Shown here piece by piece: positions 1 to 11,240 of a stretch of DNA of 64,000 nt (its first letter is position 1; each line of letters begins with the position of its first letter). The translations under genes were made by a program, and so were the position numbers. The stretch covers positions 17,821,884 through 17,885,883 of the forward strand of contig CM052356.1 of NCBI GenBank assembly GCA_028551475.1, in the 5' to 3' direction. This DNA comes from Casuarina equisetifolia (lineage: Eukaryota; Streptophyta; Magnoliopsida; Fagales; Casuarinaceae). The notes below the pieces were generated by a model. The model was not told where the DNA came from. It ran no database searches and saw only the letters and a program-made list of their open reading frames with translations.

Positions 1-1010
1 CATGTTTTTAAAGGAGGGAGGCCAATCTGTAGTCGTCCGAGTTCCAGACCACATTTGGGATGACCAAAGAAGCTTTCTATAAGCTGCCCAAGTGAGAGAA
101 AGACATCCAGAACAAGAAAATGGATTTATTTTAGCAACCAAAACTCACCTAAAGAGTAAATCTTCAACCTTAGCTTGGTACTGTAATGTTAGGCTTTTGT
201 GGCCCATAAAGTGCAAGGGCTTAGCCCAGTTTTACTAGTGGAATTATCAAGGAAGTGTACCTTTAAAAAAATAAAATAAAATAAAATAAAAAAGCCATAC
301 TTATAAATTATAATCAATTTTTGTTAAAACTTCTAAAATTTTAAAATTTTATTTTTAAACCTAAGTAATAGATGATTGATTGAACTATTTCATATCATAA
401 ATTGTGTAATATAAATAAAATTCATGACAAATGACAAAAAAAAATTGAGAGCTTTTTACATGTTTCAAGATAAATCTACCGCTACATCTACCGAATTAGC
501 AACCTATTATTATTTAGAAATTCTCATAACCTCATTTAATAAATGAATCCACAGCCATAATCAATTTAATATTGTGTTTGTGATTTCTATCTGCACGATC
601 CACCCATTTTCAACCAACGAAAGAACGTTATCTTAACGAAACTTATCATATCCATGAACGTTATCTTGACGAAGCTTATCATATCCATCGTTTGAGGAGG
701 TATAAAAACTAATCCCTGGACCGAATTGAGTACAACCGGAAGTCCAATTTGTTTGTTTATTGTACGCTGTCTCGATTTAATCCCTTTCTGGAAATCGCAT
801 AAAATGATTTGCCACGGAAAGTTAGATGGAGATTAGTGTTAGCTTTCCTTTTTTAGGTTTGCTATGTGTACCAAAATGTCAACCAACGTTGTTGTGTTGA
901 GCATTCAACATAACAATACGATGGAGGCCCACAAGTAACTGGCTCTGCACCTAGGCCTGTCACCAGAAGTGCCTAGCTGCTAGAGTACGGAGGGAGCTTT
1001 ATTACGATCA
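1..1010. other. AT-rich spacer without a recognisable gene
   Basis: No exon-like reading frame or family similarity was seen on either strand. The stretch contains an A-rich microsatellite of AAAAT units near 269-290, a 33-bp tandem duplication at 623-688, and a TATA-like sequence at 701-707 with nothing recognisable downstream. It is bounded on the right by the LTR of the short Gypsy-like element. Confidence 0.5.
623..688. repeat. 33-bp tandem duplication
   Basis: Two adjacent 33-bp units (623-655 and 656-688) differ at only two positions. Each begins GAACGTTATCTT and ends CTTATCATATCCAT. This is a simple local duplication in non-coding DNA. There are only two units and no spacers, so it is not an array. 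Confidence 0.85.
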
Positions 1011-1305
1011 TAACGTGGTGGATTCGGCCATTTGGATTCTAACATAGAGAATTTATTGGGTTCAAAAGTATATCTTATTCGTTCACTTTATACCAAAACA
1101 AATACAACTAAAGGCCCAAAACTGCCCCTTTCTCAACTAATAAAGCCACAGATAGTTATGCTGTAACAAATTTTACTCTAACAACCCAACGTCTAACAAA
1201 TGAGAATCTGCAAGAAGCCTCTAGAAGCTCTGCAACTCTAACGTCCCCCACTATTCACCTACCCGCATGACACATTCTGAAGTGGCCACAGTTAGCCACG
1301 TTACA
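1011..1305 (-). repeat. LTR (3' LTR of the short Gypsy-like element)
   Basis: This is a direct repeat of 2386-2692. On the minus strand it opens TGTAACGTGGC right after the purine tract and closes CCACCACGTTA. Confidence 0.75.
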
Positions 1306-2369
1306 GTCCACCCCCTTGGAATGGACCTTGTCCTCAAGGTCTAGCATGGGATAAGGGAGGAGCATGGTATCCCGATTCTCCCAACTAGCTTGCTCTGGAG
1401 ACAGACCAGCCCAATGCACCAATATTTCAGCTTCTTCTTACGGATTCTCCAATCCAAATTGGCCAGTGGATCTGTCGAAACGGCATTTCCATTGTCCACA
1501 AAATCCGGTAATTTTTGTTGCACTTCCACATCTTTGTCCGTGCATTTCTTGAGAAAATAAATGTGAAAAATGGGGTGCAACTTGAAGGAAGGAGGAAGTT
1601 GAAACCCATAGGCTATAGGACCCATTTTCGCCACCATCTCATACGAACAGGGTAATAAGTGAGGATCCTTCTTTTGTGGGTGGCCAAAGGAAGTTCTGAG
1701 CCGCGGCTTCTCTCGCACCAATGTTGGGGAATAGACTAGTATTTTGGATGGTAGTCTGGTTGGTAGAGGCTCGATATCTCTCATGTCCCTCCCGGTTGAC
1801 TCTTCTAAGAATTTCAGTTGGCAACCTTCCGCACTGTTCAAATGGTTGGTAGAGAGCATTGGCCTGGAGAGATTCCTCTTTGACCATATAAGCTTTGTAA
1901 CTCGTCAACTTCTTCTTAAGGTGCGCCAGTGAAGTGCAATTCGATGCATGAAGAAAAACTCTACTTGCATGTGCTGGTTCTTCGAAATTGTCCATTATCT
2001 GGATGAAACAATTTAGACTATCAGTCAAGATCGGCTTTACAACCTCTTCCCGCAATGGTTTTGGCTCCAACAGCTTCGCCTTGACTGGATTTGTCTCTGG
2101 ATCCAGCGATGCTTCACTCTCCAACATTGCTTCACATTCTGGCAATAAGGCTTCAAGCTTTTGCACTGCTTCACCTTTTGATAGATCTACTTCCAGAATG
2201 CAAGATTCTTCTGCCGATCTCAGCGAGGGATGAAGTGAATTCATTTCCTCCACTTTGTTGTTCAGATCCACACACAGATGTTGCATATTTTGAATCTGTT
2301 CCAGCAACAGGTTTAACTTCTGGATTATTTCCTCTTGAAGATCTTGGCATTGCTCAGCCAGGATGACTA

Positions 2370-2381
2370 GCTTTGATACCA
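2370..2381 (-). other. tRNA-Met primer binding site of the short LTR element
   Basis: The minus strand reads TGGTATCAAAGC, one base from the plant consensus TGGTATCAGAGC, a few bases inside the right LTR. Confidence 0.7.
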
Positions 2382-2385
2382 CTAG

Positions 2386-2692
2386 TAACGTGGTGGATTC
2401 GGCCATTTGGTTTCTAACATAGAGAATTTATTGGGTTCAAAAGTCTATCTTATTCGTTCACTGCAGGTAGAATTTATACCAAAACAAATACAACTAAAGG
2501 CTCGAAACTGCCCCTCTCTCAACTAATAAAGCCACAGACGGTTATGCTGTAACAAATTTTACTCTAACAACCCAACGTCTAACAAATGAGAATCTGCAAG
2601 AAGCCTCTAGAAGCTCTGCAACTCTAACGTCCCCCACTGTTCACCTACCCGCATGACACATTCTGACGTGGCCACAGTTAGCCACGTTACAG
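2386..2692 (-). repeat. LTR (5' LTR of the short Gypsy-like element)
   Basis: This is a direct repeat of 1011-1305. The tRNA-Met type primer site follows it within a few bases on the minus strand, which fixes the orientation. Confidence 0.75.
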
Positions 2693-2917
2693 AAACAAAG
2701 CTAGGTTTAGGAACTGAGAGTACGAGCATGTGGGCAGGAATTATGGGACTAAAACTTTTTCTTGTAAAACTTTCATCATTAATATCCTCTTGAACATCGA
2801 GCACACATTTGGTAATTGCTTTTCTTAAACCACATAATTGTTAGTATTCTTTTGTATTCATGATATAGAGTCCATACTACAATATGAAAAAGAAATAAAC
2901 CCCATTTATTGTTGCAG

Positions 2918-4991
2918 GAAGTACATATCAGTGGCAAGTGGACCATGGGAAGACCCATCTTCTTCGTTTAGTCAACAATGCAGTTATGAACGCAGAGCTC
3001 ACTTTTTCAATTGCTGAGTATGAACTCATCGTGGTAGGACTGGATGGATCGTACGTAAAGCCAGTGGTCTCCAATTATGTGATGACAACGCCGGGACAAA
3101 CAATCGATTCTGTTCAAAACTAACCAGCCTCCTGGCCGCTATTACATGGCCGCTAGACAGTATGATACGGCCAAGTCGATTGTCCAGGACTACGACAAAA
3201 CAAATGTGACAGCAATTCTTGAATATAGTGGCAGCTGTTCTCACTCCTCAACTCCGATTTTTCCCAGCACCCTTCCATCCTACGAGGAGTACTTTCCTGC
3301 AATCAACTTCACGAATCGTCTTCGGAGCTTAGAGAACAAAGACCACCCGGTAAATGTCCCGAAGGACATCACAACCATAATGTTTGTGACAGTTCTACGA
3401 AGAGTGGCTTCGAGTATAATGGAACGACCGACAACAGTCTTTCTTCGAGCTTGAACAACATCAGTTGGGTGAACCCCTCCACAGATGCACTGCTTGCTTC
3501 ACCCAACTCACCCAATATCAGTTGGGTTAACAACATTACTTTTAAATTTTCATTTCTTTATATTGAAACCAAGGTTGTCGGGTTCTTATACATGGGGTGC
3601 TGTTCTTTTTAATAAATTGGTTTTAAAGAAGGAAGAGAGCTTCTGTTTCGTGAATTTTGATGGATTTACTGGGAAGTGGTTTCCTACGCTCACAGTGAGA
3701 AGGGATGTTGAAATATGGTGTGTATTTCGTACTATCAAGATATAGGTTTGTTATATTTTTATAAATGAAAGTGTTCCTTTCTCTTATAGCCTAATTTTAA
3801 GAGAAGAAGTCGCCTTATTAACATTTTAGTTATTACATATTTTATTTATTTGAAAGTCAGATTAGACAAATAATACATTGCAAATAGTTATGTGAAAAGC
3901 ATAAGGTTGAAATGATGTTATGAAACTCGATTACAGGAACATGAGTAGATTTTACACGACAGATTTTCCAGTCTATCCACTGGCTTTGTTCAATTTCACG
4001 GATACCAGAATCCACCAGTGACACCAGCAAAGGGATGAGGGTGAAGGTGCTTGATTATAATGAAGAGGTGGAGATAGTGTTTCTGGGTACTAATGTGTAC
4101 GATGCATCCGAGGATCATCCAATGCACCTGCATGGCTACACCTTTTATATAGTTGGCTCGGGTACTGGAAACTTTGATAACGAGATCGACCCAAAAGGGT
4201 ACAATCTGGTTGATCCTCCTAAGATGAACACTGTTTCGCTGCCTAAGAAAGGATGGGTTTCTGTTAGATTCAAAGCGAATAATCCTGGTATGTTTTCTGA
4301 CTTCTGTTCCATAACATACAACAAGATTCGGTATTAGATATTTAAATATGTGTTTGTCTCATTTATTTATGCTAGCTGCAAAGAAATTTTTTTAAAAAAT
4401 TTTTACTTGTTTGAGATTTTTACTTTTGAAATTATCAAAAGACTTATTGGAAATAAATTCTTTCACTCCAAAAAAAAAAAAATGGAAAACTTATATATTT
4501 AGTATATTTTGATATTAAAAGATACTATCTTTAATCTATTTTGATTTGTGAATGATTTTATCTCAAGGATATGCCTTAATCCTATCTTGTATATTTTTCT
4601 GTTTTAGTTAGACAAATAGGGACTTAGGATATCTTGAACCCCCACCATTTAGATAAAAATCTCTCAATGGCTATGAACTACAAGGTCGTATATAAATTTT
4701 ACTTAATAAAGGAAAAAAAAAGGACACATACACACAAAATAACCTTTTACTTAATTTTCTTTTTAATAATCACTCCGTTATGCAAATGGATAAATTCTTG
4801 CAGGAGTATGGCTATGGCACTGCCATTTGGATCGACATCTAAGTTGGGGGATGGACACTATCCTTATAGTGAAAGATGGCGGCACCCCGGAGACATGTAC
4901 ACGAGAACCTCCTCCTCACATGCCGCCGTGTAGTAGTTCGCTCCAAGGTTTTGGCAACTCGGATGAAAACAAATTAAACATGATTAACTAG
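2918..4991 (+). pseudogene. Laccase pseudogene, 3' half only (exons 5-7)
   Basis: Three blocks match the last three exons of the intact laccase at 12959-16410: exon 5 at about 2918-3505, exon 6 at 3937-4287 and exon 7 at 4804-4991. The acceptor before exon 5 (TTGCAG) and the introns are in the same places. Similarity is roughly 85-90% by eye. Exons 1-4 are absent, so the first half of the protein, including the HWHG and WHAH copper motifs, is missing. Exon 5 carries a net 2-base loss near 3105-3123 that brings a stop (TAA at 3121), a further frame change near 3393-3430, and no splice donor at its end. Exon 6 has a short internal frame change near 4000-4030. The exon 7 motif [13 protein letters not shown] is preserved and still ends in a stop at 4989-4991. 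It looks like a partial tandem duplicate. The short LTR element just upstream sits where exons 1-4 would be expected. Confidence 0.9.
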
Positions 4992-5513
4992 TAGGACAGA
5001 ACTCAAGACTTTATTTTGTTTAGAACTTGAAGGAGATTTTAGTATTCAAGAATAGAAAGAAACACGTAGCGGTAACGAATGCTTGCTTGCTGGTCATCGT
5101 TCCCACACAGAGCAAGATCTGGACATGGATAACATGATACCCTTTTAAAGCTTTCCATTGTGCTATTTAAGTTTTGAGGAAACGACCAAAAGACCGTCAA
5201 GAAGTACATCAGAAGTTCTTACTTTCTTTTTTTGCACACTGTGTTCGCTTTCCGTTTTCCATGCAACGTTTTACCTGAAAGATCATAAAGAACTTTCATG
5301 GAAGCAAAAGAAAAGATTTAAAATAACCACGATGGAATCGTCTTGCTGTTTAGGTGTTAGGAATAAATTTAAAGTCTAATATAAAAATTAGTTAATGTAT
5401 TAAAAAGATATTTTTTTATTTAAACACTGGTAAAAAATTATATTTTTTTGCATAAAACTTTTGTTTTCAATATTATTTCATATACCAAACATATCTTGAG
5501 TTTAAGTTTTAAG
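4992..5513. other. Laccase downstream spacer containing a repeated module
   Basis: No gene was seen. From about 5217 to 5513 the sequence resembles two segments beyond the Copia element (about 11511-11700 and 11708-11880). They share a TTTCCGTTTTC stretch, an 'acattttacc...gatcaaa' stretch and a 'gatggaatcg' stretch. The Copia element interrupts this repeated spacer. Confidence 0.55.
5509..5513. repeat. Target site duplication TTAAG (left)
   Basis: TTAAG directly precedes the left LTR and recurs directly after the right LTR at 11236-11240. This is the 5-bp duplication expected of Copia integration. Confidence 0.9.
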
Positions 5514-5768
5514 TGTTGGAAAATACGTTTAACCTAGTATCTAACCCTTCCATATTGAATTATTCTATCTATGGTATAGACATCATTGTATAGGAAAACA
5601 AATATTCTTTCTTTCTTTGTAGTTATATTTTCCTTGTCCATTATATTTCCTTGTACATTACTTGTATTATAAATGGGACCTATGATGTAATGTTTTCTTT
5701 CAAGCAATCATAGAGATTTTTCCCAAAGTTATCTTCTTTCACCATTGCTTCACCTTCACTTTCTGTCA
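5514..5768 (+). repeat. 5' LTR of the Copia element
   Basis: It is 255 bp long, starts TGTTGGA and ends TGTCA, and is a near-identical direct repeat of 10981-11235. The primer binding site starts at the next base. Confidence 0.95.
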
Positions 5769-5780
5769 TGGTATCAAGAG
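5769..5780 (+). other. Primer binding site of the Copia element
   Basis: TGGTATCAAGAG, complementary in type to the 3' end of initiator tRNA-Met, abuts the 5' LTR. Confidence 0.85.
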
Positions 5781-8700
5781 TCACTATGGTTTTCTTGGTT
5801 TAAGCTTCTGCTTTCTTTTTTTTCTTCCCTGCTACTTATCCTTCTGTTGGCCCTTTTTGGTCCTTCCTTTTCTAGCCCTTTCATAGCCAACTTCTTTTCT
5901 TTTTCCTAACGTGTCTTCTCCTAAGAATGTTGCTTTGGATGCCCTTTTTGTTAAAGATGATTCCGACACTGAGGTTCCCCCTTCCACCGTTGTTGCTTCC
6001 CACCTCCCCGCTGCTGCTTTATTGCAGGTTACAATGGTTTCTCTGCCCTTAGAACTGGTTAGTGTGGACTCTCTGCTCTTTGGTCTTCTTTGGCCCAACC
6101 TGTTTTTTAGGTCCCTCGCCCAACACCTTTTTTGGGCACTCCTTGCTCCAACACCTTAGCCTCAAGTCAGCCCAACGCCCTTATTGCAGCCCAATCGGAT
6201 TTTGTAGGCTCTTCTTCCTTGGGCCCTACTCCAGGCTGCTTTTGGACCTAACCCGACTCTTATTTTAGGTTGGTATTTTATGGGTCAGGCACCTAACTTG
6301 ACTTCCTTGGGTTTGAGTCTGAATCCCTACCCAACTCCTACATCGAGTTTGTTAGGCATCACAGGTCAGGCACCCAACCCGATTCCTTTGGGTCCAGGTT
6401 GCAATCCCTACTCGGTTCTTAACTCGGGTTTGCTCGTGTTTGTAGCACTGCTTGGTTGGCTCAAACTTGACGATCCGATGTATACCAGGGCTTCCGACGG
6501 CCTTGAACTTCACCTCATTACCCTTTCCCTCACTAGCAGCAATGATTACGCCGTTTGGGCTCGCGAGATATGTCATGCTTTGGTCACCAAAGACAAAGAC
6601 GACTTTCTTGATGGCTCCGTTCCGACTCCAATGGACACCCGCCTCACTCAACTTGGCACAAATGTAACCAATTAGTCTGCTCCTAGCTCGGTAACTGCAT
6701 CAAGTCAGAGGTGGCTACAGCCCTAACACCAACCAAAGATGTTCGCTCCTTTTGGCTTAACATCGTCAAGATGTTTGGCAAACTGGATCGTGCCCATCTT
6801 TTCTCTCTTCATCAAGGGCTTAATGATCTTAAGCAAGGAAACCTTGTGGTCGCCATTTGCTTCAATCATCTATCCACTCTGTGGAATGAGCTCGATTTGG
6901 CCGAAGAAGCACTCGAAGGGCTCAATGCTACTCTTCACCAATACCGTAGGATTAAGGTCTACACCCGCTGCACCCAATTTCTGTTGATCTTAAACGAAGG
7001 ATTTCTTCCCTTCCATTCACAGATGTTGGCAATGGATCCACCTCCCACCCTCAACTGCTTGTACCATTTGGTTGTGCAAGACAAAAATCAGTGTCTTGCA
7101 TCCTCTGAGTATGTGCGGGTTGGCGAGAGCGTTTTATTGGTGGCTAGGGCTACCCCCGCATAGAGAGCTCTTACGCTGCATGCGGGTTCCATCTCACCGA
7201 ATGTGCTTGCCTCCCTTGACCCCCAGACGTGCAACTTTGCATCCGACAACCCATATAAGAGCCTTTGATCCTACGGCTCTCCTGCGCTTCTTCCTGGACC
7301 GAGGCCGCTAGCCTCTTATTAGGCCACTAGTGCGCCCGCATTCGGCCCAGCTCTGCATAATTCACAAGGGCCAAATGCTTTTTCAAGTGCGTCTGCTCAG
7401 CTTGGCTTGCTATCGCAGCTCAACAAAGGCCCATCTCATTGGACCAACCCTAAAGGGCATTTTTGCAATCACTGCAATCGCCTATATCACACCCGAGACA
7501 CTTGTTGGAAACTCCGTGGGTGTCCCAATGACACTAAAGGTAAAAATAAGCCTTTTATTTCTAACCAAGTTTCTGTGAAGCATGATGATTTGCTTCCCCC
7601 TCCCACTGATGAGCAGCAACTACAACACATCGTGCAAGCCATTACTCAACTTGGTCAACCTGACAAAATGGCCAGTTTTGCAAGTACTTCCTTTTGCCTC
7701 AACTCCATCACTAACTTTGCTTGGATTATTGATTCAAGGGCTAGCGACCACATTATCTGTGATGAATTTTTTTTTTCACACATTACCTTCACAACCCATC
7801 CTTCTATGTCTATTTGTCTTCCTAATGGTCATGTCACCTCTGTTTCTAAAATTAATCACGTCACCCTCAATTCCCACATTACTTAAAAAATGTTTTATTT
7901 GTTCCCATTTTTCAATTCAATCTTATTTATGTCTCCAAAGTTTGTCTTGATAATGATTGTTGTGCTATTTTAGATCCTTTCGTTTATCTTTTTCAAGCCC
8001 GTTTGATTGGCAGACTGATGGGCTTGGGTAGTGTGCACCATGGGCTTTATTTTTGGGCTTCTTTTCTTGTTAATTTTAGTTTCTCATCTTGTAATCCATC
8101 CCAAAATGGGATTTTTTGTAATGCTCAAATTAATAATAATAATATTTTTTGGTCCCACCAACGTTTAGGTCATAGTGCATCTTTTCCTCATCTTACTTGT
8201 CCCATCTGTCCCTTGGCTAAGCAAACTCGCCTTTTTTTTTCCTTCTAGCACGTCTCGTGCTACTGCTCCATTTTCCCTCATCCACATTGACATATGGGGA
8301 CCATATCACACTCCTCATTGTGATGGTTCCCGTTACTTTCTCACTCTTGTCGACGATTACTCTCGCGAAACTTGGGTTTTTCTCATGCAAACCAAATCTC
8401 AAGTCTTTTCGCATCTCAAATACTTTCTTGCCATGGTTCGTACTCAATTTTGTTGCCCCATATAACGTCTCCACTTCGATAATGCTCGTGATTTCTTTAA
8501 TCATGATTGTCCCCTTTTTCTCTCCTCCAATGGCATCCTTCACGAAAGTTCCTATACCTACACTCCTAAACAAAATGGGGTTGTGGAACGTAAGCATTGT
8601 CATCTTCTTAAGGTCGCTCAAGCCCTCAAGCATTAAGCCTCTATTCCTGAATCCTTCTAGGGTGATTGTGTGGTTACTGCTGCCTATCTAATCAATCGGA

Positions 8701-10980
8701 TGCCAAGCAGAATCCTTGATGGCCAGACACCTTTCAAGCTCCTTTTTTGTAAACCACCGGACCTTTAGCATCTTCGAGTTTTTGCCTACCTCTATTATGT
8801 CACGACTGTGGGCCCTCAGGATAAGTTAGCTCCCTGTGCCCAACGTTGTGTTTTCATGGGATATCCTCCTTTACAGAAGGGTTATCGGGTCTATGACCCC
8901 ACTACTGGCCGATTCTTTGTCAGTCGAGATGTGATTTTTCAAGAGCACATCTTTCCTTTTCAAGATCGACTCGTTCCCTCTTCTCTGACTACTCCCTCCA
9001 CCACAGCTCGGCCGTTCTTACCAAATAAGGATTCTCCTGATCCTTTTTCTTTTATGCTCCTTGAGCCCATTGCTCCTCCTATTCTGATTCCACCTTCTAC
9101 TACTGAGCCTTTGATCGAGCATCCCCCTAACCATCTGGATGACTCTTCACCTGCTCCTTTGGCTCATTCCTTGGATGTTAACTCTCCTTTAGATCCTGGC
9201 TCTGATGATAGGCTCGCTTTGGTCCCTTTTCCATTGCTCATTTTGCCTCCTCTGGCACCTCGCTGCTTAGGTCACAGCACATGGCCCCCTACATGGAGCA
9301 AGGACTATATTTGTTCGTCTCTCCATTCCTCAGGTACTAATTATCCGGTCTCATCTTACGTCAGCTTTGCTTGGCTTTCTCCTGAGCATTTATATTGCAT
9401 TAGTATCTCTGAGGAACAAGAATTGGATTCTTATCATGAGGCCTCTCAAGATCGATGTTGGCAAGAGGCCATGGAGGCTAAACTTCAGGCTCTCACTGCC
9501 AACCATACTTGGGATATTGTTCCCTAATCTTCTCACCAGAAACCTATTGGCTGTAAATGGGTTTACAAGATCAAGTATAAGGCTGATGGCTCTGTTGAGC
9601 ATTACAAGGCCCAGCTCATGGCGAAAGGCTTTACCCAAAAGGAAGGTTTTAACTATCAAAAGAATTTTTCTCCTATTGCTAAGGAGGTCATTGTTCACTC
9701 CTTTATTGCCATTACCACTTCTCAAGATTGGCCTCTTTATCAGATGGATGTTCACAACGCTTTCCTTTATGGCGATCTTGATGAAGAAATATACATGGAT
9801 CTTTTTTCAGGTTTACACAGATGGGGGGACTCTAGGTTATGTCGTCTCTGTAAATCCCTTTATGGTCTTAGGTAGGCATCTTGCCAGTGGTATGCTAAGT
9901 TTACCATGGCTCTCATTACTGCTATGCTCGGCAATCCCAATATGACTATGCTCTATTTATATGTTGTCACGGTCTTTTGCTAATTTATGTTGATGATATT
10001 TTTATTATGGAAAATGATACACATGCCATTACCAACTTCAACCAATATCTTTATTCCACCTTTCGCATTAAAGACTTGGGACCACCTAAGTATTTTTTAG
10101 GAATCAAAATTACTTGTTCCAATAAAGGGATCTATCTTAGCCAATAGAAATTTATCCTCAAAATTATTTCTGATGTTGGTTTATCATGATGTAAACCTGC
10201 CATTATTCAGATTGAACAGAACATCAAATTGACGACAACAGATTATGATGTGGCTGTATCTCCTCTAAAGAAAGATCCCATACTTGATGATCCTTCCGTT
10301 TATCAATGATTAGTCGGTAAACTCATTTATTTTACTATGACTAAACCTGACATTTATTATGCAACACAGATACTTAGCCAATTCATGCATGACCTGAAGT
10401 GATCATAGATAAATGCCACCTTGAAAGTGGTGAAATATCTGAAAGGATGTCCAGGTCTGGGAATCTTGTTATCTCGAGACTGTAATATGTAGATGACAGC
10501 TTACTATGACACTAACTATGCCACATGTCCTATGCATCGGAGATCTATAACTGGTTTCTATGTCAAGTTGGGAAATTCTTTATTATCATGGAAGACAAAG
10601 AAACAATTGATTGTTTCCTTATCCTCAACAGAATTAAAATATCATGCTATGGCAAAGACAGTTTGCGAGATTGTTTGGATGCGAGGTCTTCTTTGAGATC
10701 TCGGTATCTAGGTTAAGAGGCCCACAACCTTGTTCTGTGATAATGATGTAGCTTTGAAACTTGCAACAAATCTGATAATCCATGAAAGAACAAAACACAT
10801 CAAGGTTGACTGTCATTCAATAAGGGAAGATTCAAGAAGGTATCATTGTGACAAAGGGAATTAAGACTACTAAGCAGCTTGCTGACATATTCACTAAGCC
10901 TTTATGTCACATACAACACACGTATCTATTGAGCAAGCTTGGCGCCCTTGACATCTACCAGCCACTAACTTGAAGGGGAC

Positions 10981-11235
10981 TGTTGGAAGATACGTGTAAC
11001 CTAGTATCTAACCCTTCCATATTGAATTATTCCATCTATGGTATAGACATCATTGTATAGGAAAACAAATATTCTTTCTTTTTTTGTAGTTATATTTTCC
11101 TTGTCCATTATATTTCCTTGTCCATTACTTGTATTATAAATAGGACCTATGATATAACGTTTTCTCTCAAGCAATCATAGAGATTTTTCCCAAAGTTATC
11201 TTCTTTCACCATTGCTTCACCTTTACTTTTTGTCA
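10981..11235 (+). repeat. 3' LTR of the Copia element
   Basis: It is 255 bp long, starts TGTTGGA and ends TGTCA, directly after the purine tract ending GGGGAC. It is followed by the TTAAG target duplication. Confidence 0.95.
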
Positions 11236-11240
11236 TTAAG
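11236..11240. repeat. Target site duplication TTAAG (right)
   Basis: This matches 5509-5513 on the other side of the Copia element. Confidence 0.9.

Larger units (their letters stand above)
1011..2692 (-). mobile_element. Short Ty3/Gypsy-like LTR element, broken
   Basis: Two direct repeats of about 295-305 bp (1011-1305 and 2386-2692) match closely, with about nine substitutions, and act as LTRs. The element reads on the minus strand. A tRNA-Met type primer site (TGGTATCAAAGC) lies at 2370-2381 just inside the right LTR, and a purine tract (AAGGGGG) lies just inside the left LTR near 1311-1320. The interior is only about 1.1 kb. It shows a gag-like leading part and, near 1341-1640, the end of a Gypsy polyprotein (the conserved 'YGFQLPPSFKLHPIFH' region that follows integrase). 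It is far shorter than a full element and cannot be autonomous. No matching target duplication was found. LTR divergence of about 3% suggests roughly 1-2 million years, assuming usual plant rates. Confidence 0.75.
5514..11235 (+). mobile_element. Ty1/Copia LTR retrotransposon, full structure but broken
   Basis: It is bounded by 255-bp LTRs (5514-5768 and 10981-11235) and flanked by TTAAG on both sides. The primer site TGGTATCAAGAG lies at 5769-5780 and the purine tract TTGAAGGGGAC at 10970-10980. Parts follow Copia order: gag (about 6450-7500) with a CCHC zinc knuckle near 7460-7510, protease near 7720-7770, a pre-integrase HHCC segment near 8150-8230, integrase core near 8270-8690, reverse transcriptase about 9540-10110, and RNase H about 10480-10700 with the SLSSTE-type motif. 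The reading frame is interrupted many times (more than five), so it is a fossil. The LTRs differ at about 11 of 255 positions (4%), suggesting roughly 2-3 million years at usual plant rates. It sits between the laccase pseudogene and the intact laccase. Confidence 0.95.

Noticed and set aside
623-688. CRISPR-like array
   Set aside because: There are only two contiguous units without spacers, in a plant nuclear context.
1639-2406. 255-codon minus-strand open frame as a host gene
   Set aside because: It starts inside an LTR, runs across the primer binding site and lies wholly within the short Gypsy-like element.
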